Below, one piece after another: positions 38,593 through 46,677 of a DNA stretch of 64,000 nucleotides (its first letter is position 1; each line of letters starts with the position of its first letter). The notes beneath the pieces were generated by a model. The model searched no databases and had not been told where the DNA came from. It worked only from the letters and a program-made list of their open reading frames with translations. The stretch covers positions 43,925-107,924 of the forward strand of contig NZ_PQHZ01000021.1 in NCBI RefSeq assembly GCF_003385185.1. The letters are read 5' to 3'. Made by a program: the position numbers and the translations under genes. The stretch is from Amycolatopsis palatopharyngis (GTDB lineage: Bacteria; Actinomycetota; Actinomycetes; Mycobacteriales; Pseudonocardiaceae).

Positions 38593-39870
38593 TTACTTGA
38601 GTTTCAGGATGAACAGCCCCCTGTCCATGGTGCTGACACCGACGACGTCCCGTTTGAAGTACGGGTAGTTGCTCCAGGTGCCGCCCTCGAACGTCGCGTT
38701 GTCGTTCTCCGGGTACATGTCGAAGTAGGCGACCTCCTTGAGTTCGCCCTCGTGGACCTTGCCTGTGTGGTAAACGCGAAGGCCGGACGTGTAGTTCGAC
38801 ATGTAGGCGAGCCTGCGCTCGGTGTAGATGTTGTGGTCGATCGAGGTGGTGTCGTTGTCGAACGAGCCGATGTGCTGCGGGTTGTCGAGATCGGTCATGT
38901 CCCAGATCCGGGTTCTGGTGTTGATCCCGTGGGCCTGCTCGTCGAGTTCGTCACCGTGCAGGAAGTACCGCTGATCCGGGGTGAACCAACCCTGGTGGCT
39001 GTACCCGCTGTCCGGGTAGGACATGCGGGCGACCGGCGTGGGCAGCAGCTTGTTCGTGACATCCACAATGGACACGAAGTGCCCGTCCCTCGCGGCGTTG
39101 GAGTTGACGCAGATCTCCCGGCCCGCGTAGTCCGGGTCCGGACCGGCGTAGGTAACGCACTGCGTGTCGTGAATGTAGCCGTGGGTGGCGAAACAGCCTG
39201 CGAAGGCCGGGGCGGCCGGGGTCGAGATGTCGATCATGTGCAGACCGCCCGCGCACGTGTTGGTGCCGATCACGTAGGCGAAACCGCTGTCCTCGTTGAT
39301 GTTGATGTTGTGCGCATTGCCGAACCCGGGATAGTGCGCGTCCTCTGTGAACGTACCGGTCTCGTCGCGCAGCCGGGTCAGGTCGAAGACCTGCATGCCG
39401 TGCGGGTTCTGTTCGGACACAACGAACGCGTGGTTGTCGTACACCTTGATGTCACGCCAGAACGGCCGCTGCGGATCCAGCACGTGCGCAGGCAGTATGC
39501 CGACCACGGTGGCGTCCGTCGGAGTGCTGATGTCCACGAACACCGTGCCCTCGGTGCCGCCGATGATGGCGTAGTCCTTGTCGGTCGCCGGGTCGGTCCA
39601 GCCCCACATGTCGTTGGCGAAGCTCAGTCCGAGGTCTTCGAGCCACAAGTGGTCGAGCATGTCGATGCCGTCACAGGCGTAGGTGTCAGCCGCGAGGCCG
39701 TCCACACATTTCGCCTGGCCCTCCGGTGCCGCTGTGAGTTCCGACTGCCGTTCCTCCATGGTCGGCGGTGAGACCTGGTCGTAGGCCTGTTCGTGTGCCC
39801 AGGCCAGTGGCGCGCCGAAGATCCCCGCCGTCATCAGCGCAATCGTCGCGGTAGCGAGTTTCGCTTTCAT
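38593..39870 (-). CDS. Secreted choice-of-anchor B family protein (LVIVD-type repeats)
   Basis: 425 residues from ATG 39870. A signal peptide (LATATIALMTAGIFGAPLAW) is followed by a beta-propeller-like region with repeated blade motifs such as GTEGTVFVDISTPTDATVVG and GLHMIDISTPAAPAFAGCFA. Several Cys are present (KCVDGLAADTYACDG, TNTCAGG, TQCVTY, REICVNS) as expected for a secreted protein. This family is found in secreted bacterial proteins, often metal- or hydrolase-related, with no fixed role. It is followed by a clear terminator. Confidence 0.85.
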   Translation of the reverse strand: MKAKLATATIALMTAGIFGAPLAWAHEQAYDQVSPPTMEERQSELTAAPEGQAKCVDGLAADTYACDGIDMLDHLWLEDLGLSFANDMWGWTDPATDKDYAIIGGTEGTVFVDISTPTDATVVGILPAHVLDPQRPFWRDIKVYDNHAFVVSEQNPHGMQVFDLTRLRDETGTFTEDAHYPGFGNAHNININEDSGFAYVIGTNTCAGGLHMIDISTPAAPAFAGCFATHGYIHDTQCVTYAGPDPDYAGREICVNSNAARDGHFVSIVDVTNKLLPTPVARMSYPDSGYSHQGWFTPDQRYFLHGDELDEQAHGINTRTRIWDMTDLDNPQHIGSFDNDTTSIDHNIYTERRLAYMSNYTSGLRVYHTGKVHEGELKEVAYFDMYPENDNATFEGGTWSNYPYFKRDVVGVSTMDRGLFILKLK

Positions 39871-40050
39871 CTGCCCTCCGGTGTTCCGGAATTTCGGGGT
39901 TGTCCAGTTTGTGCCCCGTCACCCAATACGGTGAACGGACACATCACAAGCGGCTATCTGGGGGACACGCGGTTACTACCGCGCAACGGGAAGGTGTCCA
40001 GCGCTTGACCGTCCGGGACTCGCTGCTGTCGCCGAGCACCAAAGTATTCC

Positions 40051-40067
40051 TTGACAAGAATATTCTT
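40051..40067. promoter_or_regulatory. -35-like TTGACA and AAGAATATTCTT palindrome
   Basis: TTGACA at 40051-40056 joins a perfect 12-bp palindrome at 40056-40067, ahead of the ArsR-SRPBCC gene. This is the expected place for an ArsR autoregulatory operator overlapping the promoter. Confidence 0.5.
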
Positions 40068-40071
40068 TGAG

Positions 40072-40926
40072 GTGAATGCTTGGCGGATGGAGCGGATCGC
40101 ATCAGTGCTGGGGGACGCCGCGCGGTGGCGCATCGTGGAACTGCTCGCCGAGCGTCCCCGGTCCGTGGGTGAGCTGGCCGAGTTGACCGGGTTACGGCAG
40201 CCGCAGACGACAAAACACCTCCAGACCCTCGCTCGCGCCGGTCTCGTCACCGTCTTCCCGCTCGGACAACGTCGTGTCTACGCGGTCGAGACGGGACCAC
40301 TGGCTGCTCTCGCGCGCAGGCTGCGGGAACTGGTCGAGACCGCCGAGGCGCACGCGGGCGAGCGGGACGTCATCGCGCGTTACCGCGCTGCCATCGAAGC
40401 GGAATCCGCGGTCGCGGACCGCGAGCGGTGGGCAGACGGGCGCACGTTCTCGTTCGAGCGCCTGCTGGCGGCTCCCCGGGACGTGGTCTGGCGGCATTGG
40501 GTCGACCCGGACCTGCTGGCGTCCTGGTGGGCACCGCCGTCGATGACGGTCACCGACTGCGCTCTCGAACCGCGGGCGGACGGGCGCGCCGTTCTCGAGT
40601 ACCGCGACGCGGAAGGACGGTACCGCTCCGAAGGAAAGGTCCACGCCGCGAAGGAACCCGAGCGCCTCGTGTTCGACCTTTCGGTGCTGGACGCGGCGGG
40701 GACGGTCTCGTTCAGCGGTCACTACGACCTGAGACTCACCGCGACTCCGAACGGCACCCGGCTGCGGCTCGACCTACGCATCACCGAAACGACGGTCGAG
40801 GCCGTCCCCTGCATCGCCGGGATCGAAACCGGCTGGGGACAGGTGCTCGGCAACCTCGCCCGCGCCGTCGGCGCATCCCGAAGCAATACGGCGGCAGTGG
40901 CCAAGGGAAAGGAATCACCGTCATGA
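40072..40926 (+). CDS. ArsR-type regulator fused to SRPBCC (AHSA1-like) domain
   Basis: 284 residues from GTG 40072; ATG 40087 is possible, and the frame is open to 40051. The N-terminal winged helix (RIASVLGDAARWRIVELLAE, LTGLRQPQTTKHLQTLARAG) is ArsR-like. The C-terminal 150 residues (FSFERLLAAPRDVVWRHWVD through GIETGWGQVLGNLARAVG) are an AHSA1/SRPBCC ligand-binding domain. Such fusions couple sensing to a hydrophobic-ligand pocket. Its stop overlaps the next gene (ATGA at 40923), which is a dihydrofolate reductase-like protein. Confidence 0.88.
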   Translation: MNAWRMERIASVLGDAARWRIVELLAERPRSVGELAELTGLRQPQTTKHLQTLARAGLVTVFPLGQRRVYAVETGPLAALARRLRELVETAEAHAGERDVIARYRAAIEAESAVADRERWADGRTFSFERLLAAPRDVVWRHWVDPDLLASWWAPPSMTVTDCALEPRADGRAVLEYRDAEGRYRSEGKVHAAKEPERLVFDLSVLDAAGTVSFSGHYDLRLTATPNGTRLRLDLRITETTVEAVPCIAGIETGWGQVLGNLARAVGASRSNTAAVAKGKESPS

Positions 40927-41522
40927 ACAACTCGACCGCCCGCAGAGTGACCGCGAACATCAACCTAACCCTCGACGGGCGTTACAACGGCTCCGGCGGG
41001 CCCGGCGATCTGAGCGCGATCATCCCGTATGCGACCACCGAGGTCGCGCGACGCCACCTGGACCGCATCTGGCAGTCGGCGACGACAGCGTTGCTCGGCA
41101 GGCTCAATGCCGAGGGGTTCATGGGGTTCTGGCCGTCGGTCGCCGAGGACGAGAACGCCGATCCACGTGATCGCGGCTACGCGAAGTGGTTGGTGGGCAC
41201 GGAAAAGGTGGTCCTCTCGACCACCCTCACCGAGCCACCGTGGGAACGCACCCGAGTGGTGAAGGGCCCCGTGGCGGACGTCGTCACCGGTCTCAAGAAC
41301 ACCGGCGAGGGCGACATTCTGGTCAACAACAGCGCGAGCGTCATCAAGGCACTCCTCTCGGTGGACCTGCTCGACCGGCTGTACCTCATGATCAACCCCG
41401 AGATCGCCGGAGGTGGGCAGCGCCTGTTCGAGGACGGCCTGCCCGCGTCGAAGTGGACGCTCGCACTCCAGGAGACCGGTGAGCTGGGCGAGATGGCCAT
41501 GGTCTACGACCGCGCACGCTGA
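40923..41522 (+). CDS. Dihydrofolate reductase-like (RibD C-terminal type) protein
   Basis: 199 residues from ATG 40923, overlapping the ArsR-SRPBCC stop. It starts TANINLTLDGRYNGSGGPGD and has VNNSASVIKALLSVDLLDRL and YLMINPEIAGGGQRLFEDGL, the pattern of the large actinobacterial DHFR-like group, NADPH-dependent reductases of unclear substrate. In many actinobacteria this pair is linked to ArsR regulators, so it is probably their target. A hairpin terminator follows at 41524-41554. Confidence 0.85.
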   Translation: MNNSTARRVTANINLTLDGRYNGSGGPGDLSAIIPYATTEVARRHLDRIWQSATTALLGRLNAEGFMGFWPSVAEDENADPRDRGYAKWLVGTEKVVLSTTLTEPPWERTRVVKGPVADVVTGLKNTGEGDILVNNSASVIKALLSVDLLDRLYLMINPEIAGGGQRLFEDGLPASKWTLALQETGELGEMAMVYDRAR

Positions 41523-41523
41523 C

Positions 41524-41615
41524 GGGCTCGGTGTCGCTTGTGGACACCGAGCCCGATCGGTAGCCCCTTCGAGGCGCGACCCCTGCGGGGCAACGTCTTC
41601 GCCGGGGCTACCGAT
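41524..41615. terminator. Two hairpins between convergent genes
   Basis: A 12-bp stem GGGCTCGGTGTC/complement (41524-41535, 41543-41554) follows the DHFR-like gene. A second 12-bp stem, ATCGGTAGCCCC/complement (41556-41567, 41604-41615), precedes the end of the leftward gene. Confidence 0.7.
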
Positions 41616-41618
41616 TGC

Positions 41619-42191
41619 TCAGCGCTGGGGTTGCCAGGCTGGGTCGCGACCGATGAAGGCCATCAACTTGTCCTGCGCGGAAGCATCGCCGGCGACCGGT
41701 ACAGCGGTTCCGAACTGCCCGCTGTCGCGCAGCATCTGCTCGACCGGCTCCATGGCCGCCAGTGCGGCGCGGCAGCGCTGGGGGCCAAGGTCGGGCTCGC
41801 GGCCGAGCGCCTTGGCGAGATCCCAGGAGTGCATCCAGATGTCGGCGGTGTAGAACTGGTCGATCGCCTCGTCCACGGGCTTGTCGCCGGTGTGTGGGTT
41901 GCTGAGCACGCGCCCAGCGGGCTCGTCGAGGATGGCCTGGATGTCGGCGACGTGCTGTTTCCAGGCGGCGGCCGGATCAGCGTCGACGTCCAGGGCCGAA
42001 AGCTCTATCCCCGCACCACGCAGGAAGCCGCGGGACCATTCGATCAGATGCCGAACGATGTCGAGGGCCCTCCACTCCGCGACCGGGCTGGGTCGGGCCC
42101 AGTCGCCGGCCGCGGCGGACTCGACGAGCCCGGTGAACCGGGCCGCGTCGTACGCATGCTGCTCGGCAGGGCTCCTGGGCATGGACGTCAT
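41619..42191 (-). CDS. DinB/maleylpyruvate isomerase-like (TIGR03086-type) protein
   Basis: 190 residues from ATG 42191 (ATG 42182 is possible), 1 bp after the SRPBCC stop. The sequence AAQHAYDAARFTG-like start, WARPSPVAEWRALDIVRHLI and DQFYTADIWMHSWDLAKALG match the four-helix DinB/mycothiol maleylpyruvate isomerase fold, where a conserved His coordinates metal. Members use mycothiol or bacillithiol; here the substrate is unknown. It is the last gene of the ArsR-SRPBCC operon. Confidence 0.85.
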   Translation of the reverse strand: MTSMPRSPAEQHAYDAARFTGLVESAAAGDWARPSPVAEWRALDIVRHLIEWSRGFLRGAGIELSALDVDADPAAAWKQHVADIQAILDEPAGRVLSNPHTGDKPVDEAIDQFYTADIWMHSWDLAKALGREPDLGPQRCRAALAAMEPVEQMLRDSGQFGTAVPVAGDASAQDKLMAFIGRDPAWQPQR

Positions 42192-42192
42192 C

Positions 42193-42681
42193 TCAGACGC
42201 CCTTGGCGAGCAACTCGTCCAGCTTCTCGAACCCCTCGGTGACCCCGACATCCATGCCACTGGACAGCATGGCGGCGCGGGACTCGAAATCCTGCACCAC
42301 GCTCAACACCCGCAACCTCGTTCGCCCGCCCTCGAGTTCCTCGAAGGTCAGCGTCTCCAGCGCGACACCGTCGGGCATGCCCTCGTAGGTAAAGGTCCAT
42401 ACGATCCGCTCGTTCGTCCGCACCTCGTGGAAGCTGCCGTAGAAGGAGGCGATCTCCTCGCCGTCCCGATCGTTGGCGAAGGCCCAGGCGCCGCCCGTGC
42501 GGGCGTCCCATTTGGTGACCCTCGTGGTCAACGAGCGCGGGCCGACCCACTGCGCGTAGAGCTCGGGGTCGACGTGGGCGCGGAAGAGTTGCTCGGGAGC
42601 CGCGTCGAACTCGCGGATGATCTCGATGGTCGGGATCTTCTCGTCCGCCAGGATCTCGGTCTCGTGCTTGGTCGTGTTCAT
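42193..42681 (-). CDS. SRPBCC (AHSA1-like) domain protein
   Basis: 162 residues from ATG 42681, which overlaps the ArsR stop (ATGA). The start IPTIEIIREFDAAPEQLFRA, then YAQWVGPRSLTTRVTKWDAR, and the end GMDVGVTEGFEKLDELLAKG are typical of AHSA1/activator-of-Hsp90-like SRPBCC proteins, which bind hydrophobic ligands. It forms an ArsR-SRPBCC-DinB operon, parallel to the fused ArsR-SRPBCC gene at 40072. Confidence 0.9.
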   Translation of the reverse strand: MNTTKHETEILADEKIPTIEIIREFDAAPEQLFRAHVDPELYAQWVGPRSLTTRVTKWDARTGGAWAFANDRDGEEIASFYGSFHEVRTNERIVWTFTYEGMPDGVALETLTFEELEGGRTRLRVLSVVQDFESRAAMLSSGMDVGVTEGFEKLDELLAKGV

Positions 42682-43049
42682 GATGCGTCCCTCCTGTGAG
42701 TGTGCTTCTGGTCGTTGTCGTCGGTCATGCGGCCCAGCAGCGCGTCGAGGCGGCGGTAGCGCTGCTCGGCCTCTCTGCGGTAGCGCTCGATCCACTTCGT
42801 CATCAGGTCGAACACCTCCGCGTCCAGATGCACCGGTCGGCGCTGGGCGTCCCTGCTGCGAGTCACCAGCCCGGCCTCCTCGAGCACTTTCACGTGCTTG
42901 GAGACCGCCTGGAGGCTCATGTCGTACGGCCCCGCCAGTTCGCCCACGGTCGCGTCGGCGCCGGCCAGCCGGGCCACGAGATCGCGCCGCGTCGGGTCGG
43001 CCAGTGCCGCGAACACCAGATTGAGCTGCTGCTCCGTACTCTCGTCCAC
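42678..43049 (-). CDS. ArsR family regulator
   Basis: 123 residues from GTG 43049, chosen over TTG 43061 because GAGGACGAAA lies just upstream with good spacing. The winged helix LADPTRRDLVARLAGADATV, GPYDMSLQAVSKHVKVLEEA is clear. No metal-binding Cys pair is present, so it belongs to the non-metal SdpR-like group that pairs with SRPBCC proteins. Two dyads upstream (43057-43074 and 43104-43119) look like its operators. Confidence 0.9.
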   Translation of the reverse strand: MDESTEQQLNLVFAALADPTRRDLVARLAGADATVGELAGPYDMSLQAVSKHVKVLEEAGLVTRSRDAQRRPVHLDAEVFDLMTKWIERYRREAEQRYRRLDALLGRMTDDNDQKHTHRRDAS

Positions 43050-43056
43050 TTTCGTC

Positions 43057-43119
43057 CTCAACTCCTTGGTTGAGTAAGAAGTTAGGCTGTTGTTCCGGCG
43101 TTGTCAACCAGTTGGTTGA
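43057..43119. promoter_or_regulatory. Two ArsR operator-like dyads
   Basis: CTCAAC-N6-GTTGAG at 43057-43074 and TCAACCA-GT-TGGTTGA at 43104-43119 share the half-site CAAC(C). They lie directly upstream of the ArsR start, consistent with autoregulation. Confidence 0.5.
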
Positions 43120-43137
43120 GAAAGACCGTCGACGCCA

Positions 43138-44742
43138 CTACATCTCCGGCAGCAGCACTCCGGGGTTGAGGATGCGGTAAGGGTCCAGGTTCTTCTTGGC
43201 CCCGGCGAGCGCGGCGGCGAAGACGTCCGGGCGCTGCCTGTCGTACCAGGGCCGGTGGTCCCGGCCGACGGCGTGGTGATGGGTGATGGTGCCGCCGGCC
43301 GCGAGGATGGCGTTGGCGACCGCTGCCTTGATCTCGTCCCACTGGGCCACGGTGCTGCCCCACCGGCCCGGGCCGTACACGCTGTAGTACGGGGCCGGGC
43401 CGTCGGGGTAGACGTGGGTGAACCGGCAGGTCACTACCCCCGCGCCGCAGATCGCCGTGACGGCCTGCTGTGCGGCGGAGGTGACGGCGGCGTGGAAGGA
43501 GTCGAATCGGTCCCAGGTGCAGGCGGTCTCGAAGGTCTCGACGACCATGGAACGCCGCGCCAGTGCATCACGCTGGTAGGGCATCCGGAGGAAGGAGGAG
43601 CGCCAGGCCCCGGCCGCGCCACGGGAAGCGCTGCCGCTCGGCTGGTCCCGGCGGCTGGTGCTGAGGGTCGTACCGCCGAACTCGGCGGTGATCTCCAGGG
43701 CCCGGTCCAGCCAGGGTTGCACCGGGTGGTCGGCGGACTCGAACGCGAGCACCAGCAGCCCGCCCTGGACGGCGGTGCCTGCGTTGACGAACGCCTCCGA
43801 GGCGTCGAGCAGGCGGCAGTTGGCCGGGTAGAGCCCCGACTGCGCGATCGCGCGTACCGCGGTGACCGCGTTGCCGTAGTTGGCGAACCCGACCGAGGCG
43901 GTGATCTGCCAGCGCGGCCGTTCCTGCAGCCGCATCCAGGCTTCGGTGATGATCCCGAGGATGCCCTCTGAACCGAGGAACAGCCGGTCCGGCGATGGTC
44001 CGGCGCCGGAACCGGGCAACCGCCGCGACTGGCTGATCCCGCCGGGCGTGACGACGCGCATCGACTGGGTGAGGTCGTCGATGTGGGTGTACAACGTGGC
44101 GAAGTGCCCGCCCGCCCTGGTGGCCAGCCAGCCACCGAGGGTGGAGTAGGCGAAGGACTGCGGGAAGTGGCGCAGGGTTAGCCCGTGCGGGCGCAACTGA
44201 TCTTCCAGGTGCGGCCCGTACACCCCGGCCTGAATCCGAGCGGCGCGGCTCGTCCGGTCGATCTCGACGACCTGATCGAGGTGTCGCAGGTCGAGCGTGA
44301 CCGCGGCCCGGTCGAATCGCGGCTCCACCCCGCCGACGACCGAGCTTCCCCCGCCGTAGGGGATCAGCGGGACGGACTCCGCGCCGCACCAGTCGAGCAG
44401 ATCCACCACGTCCTGCTCGGTGCGCGGCCGCGCCACCAGGTCCGGAACGTGGTCGATGTTGCCGTGCAGGTTGCGCACCACATCACGGAAAGCCTTGCCA
44501 CGGGCGTGTCCGAGACGATCCACCGGATCGGCCGAACACAGCCGCGTCAGCGGGCCGGGTGGAGTCAGCCGGGAGTCCGCCAGCCCCAGCGACCGCGGAT
44601 CCGGGGGCTCGTGGTCGGTGAAGTCGTGCTCCGGCAGCAACCCGGCAACCCGAGTGACGAGCGCGTCGGACTCCGCCGCGGTCAGCGCGTCGGTGTCCGA
44701 GCCCCATCCCCACCATGACCTACCGTTCGTCATCGACGCCAT
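43138..44742 (-). CDS. FAD-binding oxidase, alkyldihydroxyacetonephosphate synthase (AGPS)-like
   Basis: 534 residues from ATG 44742 (ATG 44733 possible). An FAD PCMH-type domain is shown by VARPRTEQDVVDLLDWCGAE, PYGGGSSVVGGVEPRFDRAA and GSEGILGIITEAWMRLQERP. The C-terminal cap and GTITHHHAVGRDHRPWYDRQ, then NPGVLLPEM, fit the AGPS-like branch that in animals makes ether lipids. In actinomycetes such proteins may act on fatty-acyl or glycerol-type substrates; it is not proven. The ATG overlaps the TGA of a 47-residue membrane peptide (TGATG), and a TetR gene lies upstream. Confidence 0.88.
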   Translation of the reverse strand: MASMTNGRSWWGWGSDTDALTAAESDALVTRVAGLLPEHDFTDHEPPDPRSLGLADSRLTPPGPLTRLCSADPVDRLGHARGKAFRDVVRNLHGNIDHVPDLVARPRTEQDVVDLLDWCGAESVPLIPYGGGSSVVGGVEPRFDRAAVTLDLRHLDQVVEIDRTSRAARIQAGVYGPHLEDQLRPHGLTLRHFPQSFAYSTLGGWLATRAGGHFATLYTHIDDLTQSMRVVTPGGISQSRRLPGSGAGPSPDRLFLGSEGILGIITEAWMRLQERPRWQITASVGFANYGNAVTAVRAIAQSGLYPANCRLLDASEAFVNAGTAVQGGLLVLAFESADHPVQPWLDRALEITAEFGGTTLSTSRRDQPSGSASRGAAGAWRSSFLRMPYQRDALARRSMVVETFETACTWDRFDSFHAAVTSAAQQAVTAICGAGVVTCRFTHVYPDGPAPYYSVYGPGRWGSTVAQWDEIKAAVANAILAAGGTITHHHAVGRDHRPWYDRQRPDVFAAALAGAKKNLDPYRILNPGVLLPEM

Positions 44743-44885
44743 CACTCCCTCATCCCCCGCAGGTCCAACCCGAGAGCGTGATCCAGCGACCAGCTGCCGA
44801 GGCCGAGCCCCATGGTGATCGCGGTGGCCGCGAGTACGGCCACAAGCAAGGGGATGTTGATCTGGTGCCAGATCTCCGGCAGCAT
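44742..44885 (-). CDS. Small single-pass membrane peptide (47 residues) coupled to AGPS-like oxidase
   Basis: ATG 44885 follows GGGAGG at good spacing. The product MLPEIWHQINIPLLVAVLAA continues through one hydrophobic helix (LLVAVLAATAITMGLGLGSW) to a short charged tail. Its TGA shares two bases with the ATG of the oxidase (TGATG), showing translational coupling. It may anchor the oxidase at the membrane; this is inference from arrangement only. Confidence 0.7.
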   Translation of the reverse strand: MLPEIWHQINIPLLVAVLAATAITMGLGLGSWSLDHALGLDLRGMRE

Positions 44886-44895
44886 CAAGCCTCCC

Positions 44896-44932
44896 TAATT
44901 GACCATGCCGTAAGTTACTTCGACGTCAATTA
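44896..44932. promoter_or_regulatory. Nested dyad, probable TetR operator
   Basis: Outer arms TAATTGAC (44896-44903) and GTCAATTA (44925-44932) and the inner palindrome GTAAGTTAC (44910-44918) have one centre at 44914. It lies between the TetR gene (44975) and the 47-residue peptide, as expected for control of the operon by TetR. Confidence 0.6.
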
Positions 44933-44974
44933 AGCGGTCAAGTGAGGCCTTACCGGTTTCGCTATTGGACGCGG

Positions 44975-45601
44975 TCAGGCGAGTGCGGCGACGAGGCGCT
45001 TGCAGCGTGCCGTCATCGCGGCGGCGGTTTCGGCCGGGTGGTGCATCCACCAGTCGACCAGGGCCGTCACGGCGCCGGTCCAGGCGGCGGTGAGGGCGGA
45101 TTGATCGTCCGGATCGGTCAGGCCCTGCCCGGCGAGAAACGTGCCGACCCCGCGCTCGCCCTGCTCGGCGATGCGCTCCCGCGCGGAATGTGCCGCGGCG
45201 GCCGCCGGACCGTCACTGGGATGCGAGCGGTCGTGTACGACGTTCCAGTCATGCGGACGCGACTCGAGTGCCGTGAAGATGGCCTGCAGCGTGCGCTCGG
45301 CCATCGCGAGCGTCGCCGGCCCGCTGATCGCTTCCTCGATCGCATCGCCCAGCACGCGCGCCGCGCGCCGCACGCACGCCACGTACAAGCCGTCCTTGGA
45401 CTCGAAGTAGGCATACACCAGCGGCTTGGACACGCCCGAGCGGGCAGCCACCACGCCGAGCGACAGTCCCGCAAAGCCCACCCGGCCGATCTCCTTGGCG
45501 GCGACATCGAGGATCTGCGCCTCCCGCTCCGCGCGGGGAACGCCTTTGGTGCCAGCAGTGCTCACCACGCCCCAGCCCTCGCTTCCCTGGCGCTTCGACA
45601 T
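44975..45601 (-). CDS. TetR family regulator
   Basis: 208 residues from ATG 45601. The helix-turn-helix region is QILDVAAKEIGRVGFAGLSL, ARSGVSKPLVYAYFESKDGL. It lies upstream of the small membrane peptide and AGPS-like oxidase in the same direction, with a nested dyad between them that it probably binds. The ligand domain has no distinct motif. It is one of several TetR genes in this region. Confidence 0.9.
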   Translation of the reverse strand: MSKRQGSEGWGVVSTAGTKGVPRAEREAQILDVAAKEIGRVGFAGLSLGVVAARSGVSKPLVYAYFESKDGLYVACVRRAARVLGDAIEEAISGPATLAMAERTLQAIFTALESRPHDWNVVHDRSHPSDGPAAAAAHSARERIAEQGERGVGTFLAGQGLTDPDDQSALTAAWTGAVTALVDWWMHHPAETAAAMTARCKRLVAALA

Positions 45602-45731
45602 CCTTGACGCAACTGCAATTTACCAGGCAGTTAATTAGGGCGGTGTGCACGACGAGCTGTGGACGCTGCGAACGGAGGTACGCCACAGGCGCTGGCGTGA
45701 ATCAGCTCCGCTGCTGTTGAGACGGTACTTG

Positions 45732-45805
45732 TGGGCCCGGAGGGACTCGAACCCTCACTGGCATGGACCTAAACCATGTGCCTCTGCCAATTGGGCTACG
45801 GGCCC
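45732..45805 (-). tRNA. Unusual class I tRNA with UAG anticodon (Leu CUA)
   Basis: 74 nt. Acceptor arms GGGCCCG/CGGGCCC, anticodon stem CATGG/CCATG with loop TTTAGGT (anticodon TAG, G37), T arm GAGGG-TTCGAGT-CCCTC and discriminator A are all intact. The D stem has one C-A mismatch. Leu tRNAs normally have a long variable arm of ten or more nt; here it is only 5 nt (CCAGT). CCA is not encoded. It may be a genuine Leu tRNA of unusual form, a suppressor or a decoy. Confidence 0.75.
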
Positions 45806-45942
45806 GGCATCCAGAGCTTAGCGCCACGGGTTGGACGCGCTTCGGCGTGCCCACGCGACCCGGCGAGCTCGCGTCATCTACGGTTGGCTCCCTGAAGCCG
45901 CAACCGCGCAGCCTGCGAGGGCATGCTTGGCGAGGAGGACAC

Positions 45943-46164
45943 GTGGCCCGCGATCCGGACACCATCGAGCGCGAGATCGAGAAGGCCAGGGACGCGCTGG
46001 CGTCCACGCTGGACGAACTCGGCACGAAGGCGAGCCCCAAGCGGCTGGCGGACAGTGCGAAGTTCAGCCTGCAGAGCACCCTCGAACAGCCGAAGGTCAA
46101 GTACCCGCTGATCGGTGCGGGTGTACTGGTCGGGCTGCTGCTGGTGCGCAAGCTCCTGCGCTGA
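45943..46164 (+). CDS. DUF3618 family small membrane protein
   Basis: 73 residues from GTG 45943, with GAGGAGG upstream. The sequence RDPDTIEREIEKARDALAST, then LDELGTKASPKRLADSAKF, ends with a membrane helix (YPLIGAGVLVGLLLVRKLLR). DUF3618 proteins are common small membrane proteins of actinobacteria with no defined role. It is convergent with the leftward gene at 46183. Confidence 0.8.
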   Translation: MARDPDTIEREIEKARDALASTLDELGTKASPKRLADSAKFSLQSTLEQPKVKYPLIGAGVLVGLLLVRKLLR

Positions 46165-46182
46165 TACCAGGCTCCGTCGGCG

Positions 46183-46677
46183 TCAGCGAGTGACCTTGCG
46201 GCGGCTGTTCCGCTGAGCGTTTCCGCCCTTGGCGCCAGACTTCGCGTTCTTGCCCGAGGGCACCTTGTCCTCGTCGGGGCTCTTGGCCAGCTCCTTCGTC
46301 GGTACGGACGGCTTGCGGGATTTCGAGGATGCTTCCGTGTCCCGGGCGTCGCTTTCGGTCCTGTCCTGCGCCGGGACCTCCGCGGCTTCGGAATCGGATT
46401 CCGGCTTCGCCTCCTGCGCCGTGCCGGGCTCGGTCGTGGACCGCGTGAGGCGTGCGGTCATGTATGCCGAGGTGAACTCGAGTGCGCTGCCGTTCAACAG
46501 GTGCACGACCGTGGCGCCCTTGTCCTCGTTGACCAGCTGCTCCACCAGCTGGTCGACGCGGTCCCGTGCGGCGATGATCCCCGGTGCCCTCGCGGTCAGC
46601 TCCTCGCCGAGTCCGGCCACCGTGATCGACCAGTCGTCGTTGTCCTGCGCGTACATCGCCGTGATCGCTTGTGCCAT
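46183..46677 (-). CDS. HicB-like/hypothetical protein with charged tail
   Basis: 164 residues from ATG 46677, with GGAGGG upstream. The N-terminal 75 residues (ITAMYAQDNDDWSITVAGLG, VDQLVEQLVNEDKGATVVHL) resemble the partial RNase-like HicB fold. The rest is a low-complexity, strongly charged tail (KSRKPSVPTKELAKSPDEDK) ending in basic residues, perhaps nucleic-acid-binding. There is no HicA partner beside it, so a toxin-antitoxin role is not supported. Confidence 0.6.
   Translation of the reverse strand: MAQAITAMYAQDNDDWSITVAGLGEELTARAPGIIAARDRVDQLVEQLVNEDKGATVVHLLNGSALEFTSAYMTARLTRSTTEPGTAQEAKPESDSEAAEVPAQDRTESDARDTEASSKSRKPSVPTKELAKSPDEDKVPSGKNAKSGAKGGNAQRNSRRKVTR

Noticed and set aside
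43050..43061. TTG 43061 start for ArsR
   Set aside because: The best ribosome-binding site would abut the start; GTG 43049 has proper spacing.
46183..46677. HicAB toxin-antitoxin system
   Set aside because: The N-terminal fold looks HicB-like, but no HicA gene is present on either side.
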